Below, one piece after another: positions 17,429 to 25,519 of a stretch of DNA of 64,000 nucleotides (position 1 is the first letter of the stretch; every line of letters begins with the position of its first letter). The position numbers were made by a program, and so were the translations under genes. The notes under the pieces were generated by a model that searched no databases, was not told the DNA's origin, and saw nothing but the letters and a program-made list of their open reading frames with translations. The DNA comes from Halomarinibacterium sp041392205 (GTDB lineage Bacteria; Bacteroidota; Bacteroidia; Flavobacteriales; Flavobacteriaceae), in assembly GCA_041392205.1 (NCBI GenBank), contig JAWKMO010000003.1, forward strand, positions 248,001 to 312,000, in the 5' to 3' direction.

Positions 17429-17725
17429 TTATTTTAATAAATCGGCAACGTAAGGCATTAAAGCTAAGTGTCGTGCTCTTTTAACAGCAACAGCTACTTT
17501 ACGTTGGTATTTTAGAGAAGTTCCCGTTAATCTGCGAGGAAGTATTTTTCCTTGCTCATTAACAAATTTCAATAAGAAATCTGGGTCTTTATAATCGATA
17601 TACTTAATACCCGATTTTTTGAATCGGCAGTATTTTTTGTTCTTAGAAGTTTCAATGTTTAACGGAGTAAGATATCGAATCTCTCCGTCCTTCTTTCCTT
17701 TCGCTTGTTGTTCTATAGTAGACAT
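17429..17725 (-). CDS. rpsR: 30S ribosomal protein bS18
   Basis: 98 residues with the bS18 core CRFKKSGIKYIDYKD, LLKFVNEQGKILPRRLTG and KRARHLALMPY. It binds bS6 on the 30S platform near the 3' end of 16S rRNA. Three bases separate it from rpsF. In Bacteroidota, bS18 with bS6 and bS21 is reported to help bury the anti-Shine-Dalgarno sequence, which bears on the prfB signal in this window. Confidence 0.97.
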   Translation of the reverse strand: MSTIEQQAKGKKDGEIRYLTPLNIETSKNKKYCRFKKSGIKYIDYKDPDFLLKFVNEQGKILPRRLTGTSLKYQRKVAVAVKRARHLALMPYVADLLK

Positions 17726-17728
17726 ATC

Positions 17729-18070
17729 TTACGCAGTTTGTTTTTTGTTACGGGTTCTTCTTTTTTCAGCCCAAGCAATGGCGTGCTTGTCTAATTTAAC
17801 CGATAGGAAACGCATCACGCGTTCGTCTCTTTTAAACTCAACCTCAAGGTCGTTAATAGCTTCACCTGCTACAGTGTACTCAAAAAGGTGGTAAAAACCA
17901 CTTTTTTTGTGTTGAATTGGGTAGGCTAATTTTTTTAGCCCCCAATTTTCTTTGGATATCATCTTTGCTCCTTTAGAAATAAGAAAATCTTCAAATTTCT
18001 TAACTGTTTCCTTTATCTGGTCTTCAGATAAAACGGGATTCAAGATGAAAACAGTTTCGTAATGATTCAT
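17729..18070 (-). CDS. rpsF: 30S ribosomal protein bS6
   Basis: 113 residues, a single ferredoxin-like fold: MNHYETVFILNPVLSEDQI, then the NWGLKKLAYPIQHKKSGFYHLFEY core that contacts bS18, and a basic C-terminal tail. First gene of the three-gene operon. The promoter is about 50 bp upstream and a hairpin in the leader could be a bS6:bS18 feedback site. Confidence 0.97.
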   Translation of the reverse strand: MNHYETVFILNPVLSEDQIKETVKKFEDFLISKGAKMISKENWGLKKLAYPIQHKKSGFYHLFEYTVAGEAINDLEVEFKRDERVMRFLSVKLDKHAIAWAEKRRTRNKKQTA

Positions 18071-18090
18071 ACAATATAAAATTTGTTTAT

Positions 18091-18111
18091 CTCATGGCAC
18101 CCTGCCAAGAG
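18091..18111 (-). promoter_or_regulatory. Leader hairpin upstream of rpsF
   Basis: Arms CTCATGGCA (18091-18099) and TGCCAAGAG (18103-18111) pair at 8 of 9 positions around a CCC loop. It lies entirely in the predicted 5' leader. Leaders of rpsF in many phyla carry a hairpin bound by bS6:bS18. This one is a candidate by position, not by a proven consensus. Confidence 0.4.
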
Positions 18112-18115
18112 CGTG

Positions 18116-18145
18116 CAAAAATACTACTTTATTTATAATTAACAA
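18116..18145 (-). promoter_or_regulatory. rpsF operon promoter
   Basis: Read on the minus strand: TTG (18145-18143), exactly 19 bases, TATTTTTG (18123-18116). This is a perfect Bacteroidota promoter. The start should be near 18112, giving a leader of about 40 nt. Confidence 0.8.
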
Positions 18146-18274
18146 ACACCCTTTTCAATAATAAATATTTTCCTACACAAACAGTTAAAAGGCTAAATTT
18201 TAGCGCTGAAAGAATAAAAAAGTTGCTGTTCATCGATTTTTTATCTATTATTGTACCTGCTTAACCTTACATCC

Positions 18275-18985
18275 ATGGATAAAACGTTATTAAAATGTGC
18301 TATAGTTGATGACTCAACCCTACAAAGACTTTCCATTGTAAAACTTATTGAAAATCACCCTTCCCTTGACTTAGTTGCCGAATACAACAATGCTATCGAA
18401 GCCAAAATGGGGCTTGCCACCACCGAAATTGATCTTATTTTCTTGGATATTGAAATGCCTATTCTATCGGGTTTCGATTTACTGGACGATCTTACCAACA
18501 AACCGCAAATAATCTTCGTTACTGGAAAAACCAAATATGCTTTTAAAGCGTTTGATTATGATGCTGTGGATTATCTACGGAAACCTATATCCAAAGAACG
18601 CTTTTTAAATGCGGTTCACAAGGCCATTATTAATTTCAAAATGAAAAATGAAGAAGGTTTTGATGATGAAGACTTCATTTTTGTAAAAAGCAATCTTAAA
18701 AAAAGAAAAGTTTTTTTAAACGAACTTCGGTATATTGAAGCTTTAGGAGACTATGTGAAACTAGTAACCGAGCACGATGCCTTAGTGGTGCTTTCGACGA
18801 TGAAAGCCTTTGAAAATCTGCTCCCTAAGGAACGCTTCCTTCGTATTCATAAATCGTATATCGTTAACTTAGACAAGGTTGAAAAGTACAATAGTAAAGT
18901 GATTGAACTTGAAAAAGAACAGCTTCCTTTAAGTAGAAATCGAAAAGCCGATTTAGTAGATGCCCTTGCTGCCACAGCAAAGTAA
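18275..18985 (+). CDS. LytTR-family response regulator
   Basis: 236 residues from ATG 18275; the in-frame TTG at 18251 is less likely because CAIVDD should lie close to the N-terminus. Receiver domain: acidic pocket Asp12/Asp13, phosphoacceptor Asp58 in LIFLDIEMP, and the conserved Lys in LRKPIS. The LytTR DNA-binding domain covers the last ~100 residues (FIFVKSNLKKRKV to HKSYIVNLDKV). No histidine kinase gene is adjacent, so its partner lies elsewhere. TATTATTG (18246-18253) with TTG at 18223-18225 is a plausible promoter. The stop is one base from the convergent priA stop. Confidence 0.93.
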   Translation: MDKTLLKCAIVDDSTLQRLSIVKLIENHPSLDLVAEYNNAIEAKMGLATTEIDLIFLDIEMPILSGFDLLDDLTNKPQIIFVTGKTKYAFKAFDYDAVDYLRKPISKERFLNAVHKAIINFKMKNEEGFDDEDFIFVKSNLKKRKVFLNELRYIEALGDYVKLVTEHDALVVLSTMKAFENLLPKERFLRIHKSYIVNLDKVEKYNSKVIELEKEQLPLSRNRKADLVDALAATAK

Positions 18986-18986
18986 T

Positions 18987-21434
18987 CTAGTAGTTATCGA
19001 CATCTATAGTTACTTTTACACTCGAAAATTCTTTAATAGAATTAAAGCGTTGTTGTGTTTTTAAAATATATGCTTTTGCTTTTGAAAGGGATTTTTGTTT
19101 AGCTATCTTAATTAAAATATTTGTTATAAATTCATTTCTAATTCTTCCCACTGGCGGACTTACGGGGCCTAATATGTTTTCTTTGAAACCCTGTTTTAAT
19201 ACTTCAGCAAACCAATGAGATGCTGTATCCATGGTAGTGAAATTTCGATGTTTTATTGTTATTTTAATCAAACGATAATGTGGGGGGTATTTAAACTGGT
19301 AGCGTTCTTCTACTTGTTCTTTATACATCGCTTCGTAATTACTACTTGCTACTTGTTGCAAAATTTGATGGTAGGGATCATAACTTTGAATAATCACTTT
19401 CCCTCTTTTTTGCGTACGCCCTGCCCTTCCTGCTACTTGCTGTAACAATTGAAAACTACGCTCGTGCGCCCTAAAGTCTGGAAAATTTAATAAAGTATCG
19501 GCGTTCATAACCCCAACCAAACTTACCTCCCTAAAATCCAATCCTTTTGCCAGCATTTGTGTCCCCACCAAAATATCGATCTCCCTGTTTTCCATACGCT
19601 CTATAAGTTTTGCATACGCATGCTTTCCTTTGGTAGTGTCTTGGTCCATACGGGCAATAGCATGGGATGGAAATAATTCTTTTAGAGCTTCTTCAATCTG
19701 TTCGGTACCAAAACCTTTACTGTTTAAGGTTTCACATCCACAGGCCAAACAAGAAATAAGCATTGCCATGCTATAACCACAATAATGGCAGCGCAATTGA
19801 TTTTTATGCTGATGATAGGTAAGACTTACATCGCAATTAGGACATTGAGGTGAAACCCCGCAAGTAGTGCATTCTACAATAGGGGAATACCCGCGCCTAT
19901 TTTGAAAAAGAATAATTTGCTCTTTATTTTTTAATGCTTCCTGCATTTCTTCCAGCAAACGATCACTAAAGTGCCCTGTCATCTTTTTGCGTTTCAGTTT
20001 ATCACGAATATCCACCAATTCCATATCAGGCATTAAGACGTTTCCAAAACGCTCTTTTAACGATACCAATCCATATTTCCCTTCTTGGGCGTTCCAATAA
20101 CTTTCCAATGAGGGTGTCGCAGAACCCAATAAAACCTTTGCTTTATGTAAATTTGCCAACACAATAACAGTGTCCCGTGCGTGGTAGCGGGGAGCGGGAT
20201 TGTACTGTTTAAAAGAGGGCTCATGCTCTTCATCCACAATCACAAAACCTAAATTTTGAAAAGGCAAAAACAAGGCAGAACGCGCACCAATAACTATTTG
20301 CGCTTTTTGTTTTTGCTGCCATACTTGCTGCCACACCTCAACCCGTTCATTGTTTGAGTATTTTGAATGATATACGGCTACCTTCTTTCCGAAATACTGC
20401 TGTAGCCTTGAAATAAGTTGAGTTGTTAAGGCAATTTCAGGAAGAATATAGAGCATTTGCTTTCCTGTTTCCAGCATTGATTCTATTAATTTTACATAGA
20501 TTTCGGTCTTACCGCTGGAGGTTACGCCGTGTAAAAGGGTAATGTCGTTTTTTTTAAATGAATTTTCAATTTCCCTAAAAGCGGTCTGCTGTGCAACACT
20601 TAATCCTTTTAGCTGGGAGAGAGCTTCTCCAAAAGATTCTATACGATCCTTTTGAAGGTAATATTCTTCTAAAATTCCTTTGTCAATAAGTGTTTTAATT
20701 TGTGCTGCTGAGCTATCGGATTTCTTTTGAAGTAAAACCGAATCCACATTCTTTTCGGTAGCCGAAAGCATGAAAAGAGTCATAAGGATATCTCGTTGTT
20801 TGGGGGCACGAGACATTTCGTCCAGTAACACACGAAGCGATTCTTCTTGGGTATAGGGTGCTTTAAGTTTGAGGTAGCGCTTGAGTTTGGGTTTGTATTG
20901 TTCAAATAGTTCTTCTTGAACGGTTACTGCTCCTTTTTCTATTAAGTTTTGAATCACCCCAACTACATTGGTTTTATCTAAAATATTCCGAATGTCATTA
21001 ATATGCAACGACGAATGATTTTGCAGGGCTTCAAACACAACAAATTCATCATCATTTAAGGCATTTTCATCTATTTCAGCATCTTTCCTGAGGGTAATAA
21101 TGGTTTCACTTTCCAAAAGAAAAGCACTGGGTAACGCCGCCCTAATCACCTCGCCCAACGTGCACATGTAATAATTAGCCATCCACTCCCAATGTTTTAT
21201 TTGTATGGGGGTAATAATGGGTTCTTCATCTAAAATCTGGTCGATGGATTTGGTTTCGTAGGCTGGAGGGTCGTTTTGGTGGATTGCATACACTATGGCT
21301 GTATAGATTTTGGTTTTACCAAAAGGCACAGCCACTCGCATTCCTGGTTTTAGGAAAGCCGCTTCGTCTTTATTTACATTATAGGTAAACGCTTGACGTA
21401 GTGGAATAGGAAGAATAACATCTATAAAAAACAC
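18987..21434 (-). CDS. priA: Primosomal replication restart helicase PriA
   Basis: 815 residues. N-terminal 3'-DNA-binding domain (VILPIPLRQAFTYNV), Walker A GVTSSGKT with Lys309, DEEH Walker B (401-404), and a zinc-binding cluster of about nine cysteines around 520-570 (CTTCGVSPQCPNC, CHYCG, CLACGC). C-terminal helicase motifs include GTQMLAKGLDF and QVAGRAGR. PriA reloads the replicative helicase at stalled forks. It is last in a run nadC, yihY-like, priA on the minus strand, 9 bp after the membrane gene. Confidence 0.96.
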   Translation of the reverse strand: MFFIDVILPIPLRQAFTYNVNKDEAAFLKPGMRVAVPFGKTKIYTAIVYAIHQNDPPAYETKSIDQILDEEPIITPIQIKHWEWMANYYMCTLGEVIRAALPSAFLLESETIITLRKDAEIDENALNDDEFVVFEALQNHSSLHINDIRNILDKTNVVGVIQNLIEKGAVTVQEELFEQYKPKLKRYLKLKAPYTQEESLRVLLDEMSRAPKQRDILMTLFMLSATEKNVDSVLLQKKSDSSAAQIKTLIDKGILEEYYLQKDRIESFGEALSQLKGLSVAQQTAFREIENSFKKNDITLLHGVTSSGKTEIYVKLIESMLETGKQMLYILPEIALTTQLISRLQQYFGKKVAVYHSKYSNNERVEVWQQVWQQKQKAQIVIGARSALFLPFQNLGFVIVDEEHEPSFKQYNPAPRYHARDTVIVLANLHKAKVLLGSATPSLESYWNAQEGKYGLVSLKERFGNVLMPDMELVDIRDKLKRKKMTGHFSDRLLEEMQEALKNKEQIILFQNRRGYSPIVECTTCGVSPQCPNCDVSLTYHQHKNQLRCHYCGYSMAMLISCLACGCETLNSKGFGTEQIEEALKELFPSHAIARMDQDTTKGKHAYAKLIERMENREIDILVGTQMLAKGLDFREVSLVGVMNADTLLNFPDFRAHERSFQLLQQVAGRAGRTQKRGKVIIQSYDPYHQILQQVASSNYEAMYKEQVEERYQFKYPPHYRLIKITIKHRNFTTMDTASHWFAEVLKQGFKENILGPVSPPVGRIRNEFITNILIKIAKQKSLSKAKAYILKTQQRFNSIKEFSSVKVTIDVDNY

Positions 21435-21443
21435 CTGTTATAT

Positions 21444-22364
21444 TTATGAACACCTTTCTTTTAACTGTCTTAGGGACACATTTAATTCGAATCCTAATAA
21501 GAGTAAATTAGAATTAATCCAAATATAGACCATCACAATTAAGAGCGCACCAATGGAACCGTATAATTGATTGTATTGTGCAAAATTATTAATATACACC
21601 CCAAAAAAGTAGGTAGTTGCCAAAAAAAGAAAGGTCGTTAATAGCGCACCAATAGAAAAAAAACGGGTTTTTCTACCTTCCTTTACCCCAAAATGATAGA
21701 GCGTTGCCACCACAACATAGAGCATAAAGGCAAATAAGGCAAACTGCAAAAGGTTAATCCATATAATGTCATTTTTTATATAGGCATCTGCTTTTAAGAA
21801 ATTAATGAGGTATTCGCCATACACAATGAAACCCACTGTTGTTAATATTAAAATAGCTAAAAATATAGCAACCAATAAAGACACCAAATACTGTTTAAAA
21901 AACCCTCTATTAATGGTAACATAGACCGAATACTCAAAGGCTCCAAAAATGGCATTTACACCATTTGCCGTAAGCAATAAGGTTAAAATGAAGGTAAACG
22001 AAAGCAATCCTGTTCTAGGGTTAATCGCAATATCTTGAATTACTGGAAAAAAGAAGTCTTGTGTTTGGGGTGGCAATAAATCTTGAATAAAAACAAGAAA
22101 GCGCGCCTGAAAGTTTTCTATGCGTATGTAGGGGATTACATTTAATATAAAAAGCAAAAAAGGGAAAATAGCCATAAAAAAACTATACGCTATGGAGCTT
22201 GCCCGTGAAGAAAACGTTCCCTTGATGATACCTAAGGTGTAGATTTCTAATAAATCGTTGAGTGAAAAGCCACTAAATCCTGGTAACTTTATGGATTGAA
22301 GTATTTTCATGACACCTCGCAGTACCGGTATTTTATTGATTTTTTCTTCTACTTCGGCACTCAT
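21444..22364 (-). CDS. YihY/BrkB-family inner-membrane protein
   Basis: 306 residues with about six membrane helices. Family hallmarks include SSRASSIAYSFFMAIFPFLLF near residue 55 and GSIGALLIVMVYIWINS near the C-terminus. The old ribonuclease BN label for this family is wrong; it is an integral membrane protein of unsettled transport function. The start ATG overlaps the nadC stop by four bases (22361-22364), so translation is coupled. Confidence 0.88.
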   Translation of the reverse strand: MSAEVEEKINKIPVLRGVMKILQSIKLPGFSGFSLNDLLEIYTLGIIKGTFSSRASSIAYSFFMAIFPFLLFILNVIPYIRIENFQARFLVFIQDLLPPQTQDFFFPVIQDIAINPRTGLLSFTFILTLLLTANGVNAIFGAFEYSVYVTINRGFFKQYLVSLLVAIFLAILILTTVGFIVYGEYLINFLKADAYIKNDIIWINLLQFALFAFMLYVVVATLYHFGVKEGRKTRFFSIGALLTTFLFLATTYFFGVYINNFAQYNQLYGSIGALLIVMVYIWINSNLLLLGFELNVSLRQLKERCS

Positions 22365-23221
22365 GAAACGGCTTTTAAACTTAAGTCCATATTATGTACC
22401 GAATGGGTTAAAGCCCCACTGGACACATAATTCACACCACATTCAGCATATTTTCTTACGTTCTCTAAGGTGATTCCTCCGCTGGATTCCGTGAGGCATT
22501 GGTTGCCAATCATGGCTACTGCTTTCTTAGTGTCTTCAAAATTAAAATTGTCTATTAAAATTCGATACACTCCATCGTTTCTAAGTATTTCAGCAATTTC
22601 ATGGAGGTTTCGAGCTTCCACAATAATTTTTAGATCTAGTTTATTAGCATCTAAGTACGCTTTGGTTTTTTCAATAGCTTTAGTAATTCCACCGCAAAAA
22701 TCGTTGTGGTTGTCTTTCAACATAATCATATCATAAAGGGCAAATCGATGGTTCTCCCCACCTCCTATTTTTACGGCCCACTTTTCTAAAGCACGAATAC
22801 CCGGAGTGGTTTTACGGGTGTCTAGAATTTTGGTTTGAGTTCCTTCCAATACTTGCACATATTGATTTGTCTTGGTGGCAATGGCACTCATGCGTTGCAT
22901 CGCATTTAATACTAAACGTTCTGCCTTTAAAATAGATTGACTCAATCCTGAAACATAAAACACAACATCACCGTTTGTCACAGGGCTTCCATCTTGTATT
23001 TTTACATCCACTTCCAACCCGTGATCTACAAAATCAAAAACTTGTTTTGCAAACGCTACACCTGCAATAATGCCTTTGTCTTTCACCAATAGTTTTGCTG
23101 TCCCTGTCGCTTCTTCTGGAATACAAGCCAGTGAGCTATGGTCGCCACTACCAATGTCTTCGCGTATGGCATTGGCGATGATAAGGTCTATCTCTTTCTG
23201 AAATTGTTTTTTGGAAATCAT
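22361..23221 (-). CDS. nadC: Nicotinate-nucleotide pyrophosphorylase (carboxylating)
   Basis: 286 residues, standard length. It converts quinolinate and PRPP to nicotinate mononucleotide, CO2 and pyrophosphate in NAD synthesis. The signature LDTRKTTPGIRALEKWAV lies about residues 130-147, with GGGENHRFALYDMIMLKDNH supplying the His and Lys of the active site and a C-terminal SSGGI phosphate loop. It leads the nadC, yihY-like, priA run. nadA and nadB are not in the window. Confidence 0.96.
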   Translation of the reverse strand: MISKKQFQKEIDLIIANAIREDIGSGDHSSLACIPEEATGTAKLLVKDKGIIAGVAFAKQVFDFVDHGLEVDVKIQDGSPVTNGDVVFYVSGLSQSILKAERLVLNAMQRMSAIATKTNQYVQVLEGTQTKILDTRKTTPGIRALEKWAVKIGGGENHRFALYDMIMLKDNHNDFCGGITKAIEKTKAYLDANKLDLKIIVEARNLHEIAEILRNDGVYRILIDNFNFEDTKKAVAMIGNQCLTESSGGITLENVRKYAECGVNYVSSGALTHSVHNMDLSLKAVS

Positions 23222-23323
23222 GACTTACAATTTATGCGAAGTTACGAAAGAACTACGATTTACGAAGTACGAGGCCTGAAGTTAAATTTAGATCCTCAAT
23301 ACTTACTTCTCGCTACTCATTGC

Positions 23324-23331
23324 TATATTTG
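23324..23331 (+). promoter_or_regulatory. rlmH -7 promoter box, probably leaderless
   Basis: TATATTTG ends four bases before the rlmH ATG at 23336. In Bacteroidota transcription starts about four bases after this box, so the mRNA would begin at or next to the start codon. Confidence 0.55.
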
Positions 23332-23335
23332 AACC

Positions 23336-23809
23336 ATGAAAATCACCTTGCTTGCCATTGGCAAAACCGATAATAAGAATTTGGAGAACCTCATAGACGA
23401 TTATACCAAGAGATTATCGCATTACGTGGGTTTTACTTTGGAAATTATTCCCGACATTAAAAATGCCAAAAACCTAAGCGAAGCACAACAAAAAATAGCT
23501 GAAGGGAATGAAATAATAAAACGGCTAACTACTACGGACACGCTAGTTTTACTAGACGAAAAAGGGAAGCATCACACCTCCGAAGCGTTTGCCAATTACC
23601 TACAGAAAAAGATGAATAGTGGTCTAAAAAACCTAGTGTTTGCGATTGGTGGTCCCTATGGTTTTAGTGAAGAGGTTTATGAAAAAGCACAAGGGAAACT
23701 CTCCCTATCTGCAATGACCTTTAGCCACCAAATGATCCGTCTCTTTTTTATAGAGCAACTCTACCGAGGCTTTACCATTTTACGGAATGAGCCGTACCAT
23801 CATAGATAA
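23336..23809 (+). CDS. rlmH: 23S rRNA (pseudouridine1915-N3) methyltransferase RlmH
   Basis: 157 residues, the normal length. SPOUT fold: VLLDEKGKHHTSEAFANYL, the SAM-binding trefoil knot VFAIGGPYGFSEEVY, and the C-terminal FTILRNEPYHHR. It methylates pseudouridine 1915 in helix 69 of the assembled 70S ribosome. The last ~57 coding bases are repeated almost exactly at 24707-24763. The next gene stops, on the opposite strand, directly after the rlmH stop. In staphylococci the 3' end of this same gene (orfX) is where SCC elements insert. Confidence 0.96.
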   Translation: MKITLLAIGKTDNKNLENLIDDYTKRLSHYVGFTLEIIPDIKNAKNLSEAQQKIAEGNEIIKRLTTTDTLVLLDEKGKHHTSEAFANYLQKKMNSGLKNLVFAIGGPYGFSEEVYEKAQGKLSLSAMTFSHQMIRLFFIEQLYRGFTILRNEPYHHR

Positions 23810-23814
23810 AAAAA
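23753..23814. repeat. Left copy of a 62-bp direct repeat (3' end of rlmH)
   Basis: 56 of 62 bases match 24707-24768, including 26 consecutive identical bases. This copy is the functional 3' end of rlmH, coding EQLYRGFTILRNEPYHHR and stop. The two copies lie 892 bp apart and could be attL and attR of an inserted element. Confidence 0.85.
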
Positions 23815-24540
23815 TTACTGAAATAAATAAAGCTGAGTATTAATTGATCCTCTACCCCAATTAAAGTTATCACCACTAGTACTCCACATATTAAAAAAAT
23901 AAGTAACAGGTAAAGTACTATAACCTTGTTCTATATATCCATTAAGGGAATAAGTAACATTTAAACTTGAGCTGTTTGCAGAATTATCTATTGTTTCAGT
24001 ATATGTAGCACCAATAGTAAGCATGTTATAACATTCATAAGTACCAGCACCAATAGGGTCTCTGTATACATCTGGTACTGTAAACTTCCTACTACCGGCA
24101 GGAGCTTCTACACCATTTTTAAGAAACCTCACTCCCATATATCCATTCACCTTGGTAGTTGCACCACCAATAGCTCCAATGGGTGTAGAATAGTTTACTA
24201 TTACTATTGCTTTGGTATTTGCGGGTATAGTTATGGTGTTACTTAAAAATAAATTAACATCATTCTTGGTGTATGGTCCTGTAGTTGATACATATTGTGT
24301 ACGGACACTAGTTGCTTCTTGATAATAAATGTTTTTTAATAATTTGGCATCGGTTATTTTACCCATATTTCCTTGGCTGTCTGAAGTAATTAAATTAAGC
24401 GAACTATTTGCAACTGGTAAATCTCTTACACGTAATTCGCCATTTATATCCAGATGTTTTGTGGGTGCAGTAGTATTAATACCCACTTGTGCTATTGTTA
24501 TATAGCTTACAAAAAATAAAAAATAGACTATATGTTTCAT
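23815..24540 (-). CDS. Secreted protein of unknown function (GINTTAPTKHLDING type)
   Basis: 241 residues from ATG 24540, taken because the signal peptide MKHIVYFLFFVSYITIAQ begins there; earlier in-frame starts add an unrelated stretch. The mature N-terminus VGINTTAPTKHLDINGELRVRDLP is the phrase common to Bacteroidota surface proteins built like phage tail-fibre or beta-solenoid necks. The remainder is Ser/Thr/Asn-rich and beta-sandwich-like. The surface location is an inference. It is the only gene between the two copies of the rlmH 3' end, so it is likely the passenger of an insertion. Confidence 0.7.
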   Translation of the reverse strand: MKHIVYFLFFVSYITIAQVGINTTAPTKHLDINGELRVRDLPVANSSLNLITSDSQGNMGKITDAKLLKNIYYQEATSVRTQYVSTTGPYTKNDVNLFLSNTITIPANTKAIVIVNYSTPIGAIGGATTKVNGYMGVRFLKNGVEAPAGSRKFTVPDVYRDPIGAGTYECYNMLTIGATYTETIDNSANSSSLNVTYSLNGYIEQGYSTLPVTYFFNMWSTSGDNFNWGRGSINTQLYLFQ

Positions 24541-24706
24541 ACTTCTGTTGTTTAAAAGCAGAAGAAGTTTACATCCATGATAGATTTGGGGAAATCTAAG
24601 CTTCCTACTGGAAGTTACTTTCCCATCGAACAAAAAACAAAATGTCATCACACTTTTTAAAAAAATTTGAAGATTATTTATTAGACAAAAAAGTAAAGGT
24701 GATATT
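24541..24706. other. Leader of the passenger gene, with small hairpins
   Basis: Holds TAGATTT-GGGG-AAATCTA (24581-24598), CTTCTG...CAGAAG (24542-24563) and CTTCC-TACT-GGAAG (24601-24614). TAGATTTG (24581-24588) matches the -7 consensus on the plus strand. A 50-codon plus-strand frame starts at ATG 24642, runs through the second rlmH 3'-end copy in a different frame and ends at TGA 24792-24794. Its reality is doubtful. Confidence 0.45.
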
Positions 24707-24768
24707 GAGCAACGCTACCGAAGGTTTACCATTTTACGGAATGAGCCGTATCATCATCGGTAAAAAAA
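24707..24768. repeat. Right copy of the rlmH 3'-end repeat
   Basis: Still encodes EQRYRRFTILRNEPYHHR followed by TAA in the rlmH reading frame, though no rlmH body precedes it. It differs from the left copy at six positions, three of them synonymous wobble changes in the last codons. That indicates the copies once each served a functional rlmH, rather than being a random duplication. Confidence 0.85.
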
Positions 24769-24771
24769 AGT

Positions 24772-24840
24772 TTCGTTTAACGGTTTGGCTATGAGCAGTA
24801 GCGTCCCGCAGGGAGCTATTGCTTATAGCCGTTGTTGTGC
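24772..24840 (-). repeat. attC-like hairpin downstream of the lone minus-strand gene
   Basis: On the minus strand: GCACAAC (24840-24834), a stem, then GTTAAAC (24781-24775), a perfect GTTRRRY R' box. The stem arms 24787-24802 and 24815-24830 pair at 14 of 16 positions, and the two exceptions allow G-U pairing. A second stem TCCC-GCA-GGGA sits in the centre. Length is 66 nt. TTCGTTTAACGG at 24772-24783 is repeated inverted at 25466-25477, at the other side of the gene. Confidence 0.45.
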
Positions 24841-25410
24841 TTAGTTTTTATTTTTTGTCATCCAAGTTGATTCAAGCTTAATTATTGTTGTTTTAGGGTC
24901 ATTTACCAAAATGTCTAATAATTCCATTACAGTTTCAACGGGAGATGACCCAAAATCAATAGAGAAAGTTGTCCAATTGTTTTCTGATTCTGGTTTGGTC
25001 ATACTATGTATTACACCTTGTAAATTATTAGAATCTGCTTCTTTATCACCATTAATATCGAGCCATTTAAAAGCCCATTTTTTAACCATATCAAATCCGT
25101 TAAATGAATCGTTAATTGAAATTTCTACACCATTCCATACTATCGGAGAGAGAATTATAGTTTTATTTCCTACTGTGTAACTGATGTCTTGATGATTCAG
25201 AAATCCGTCAGTATTAAATTCTGTTATTCCGTGACCATCTTCTTTTTTAGTTACTAAGTCATAACGGTACAATCTGAATAATTCTTCTGATTCATCATTT
25301 TTCATTTCAAGTAGAAGCTCTGATGCTCCATCGTCCGATTGATTCAATAAATCGATGAAATGATTCAAATAGTAGTCCCTATGTTTATTTAATAGTTCGG
25401 TTATCTCCAT
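24841..25410 (-). CDS. Unknown soluble protein in a cassette-like setting
   Basis: 189 residues, acidic, with no signal peptide or membrane segment and no family I recognise. The fold looks mixed alpha/beta with a Trp-rich centre (VKKWAFKWLDINGD). It stands alone between 12-bp inverted repeats and directly abuts the attC-like hairpin. TTGTGCTTA at its 3' side (24836-24844) is mirrored by TAAGCACAA upstream of the start. Single small genes of unknown function in this setting are typical of integron cassettes; immunity-type proteins also have this size. Both are inferences. Confidence 0.65.
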   Translation of the reverse strand: MEITELLNKHRDYYLNHFIDLLNQSDDGASELLLEMKNDESEELFRLYRYDLVTKKEDGHGITEFNTDGFLNHQDISYTVGNKTIILSPIVWNGVEISINDSFNGFDMVKKWAFKWLDINGDKEADSNNLQGVIHSMTKPESENNWTTFSIDFGSSPVETVMELLDILVNDPKTTIIKLESTWMTKNKN

Positions 25411-25519
25411 TTTGAATTAAGCACAATGTGTTAAGATATCGAACCGTTTTAATTGTCCATATCGTCCGTTAAACGAAGTTAGGTTTTAAAATATTAAATC
25501 TATACGTATAAACTCGTAA
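25411..25519. repeat. Boundary of the cassette-like unit
   Basis: TAAGCACAA (25418-25426) mirrors the sequence at the other end of the gene. CCGTTAAACGAA (25466-25477) is the perfect inverse of 24772-24783. The layout CACAA...CCGTTAAAC is repeated here outward on the plus strand, so the gene may sit between two oppositely oriented attC-like sites. The internal stem is weak. Confidence 0.4.
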
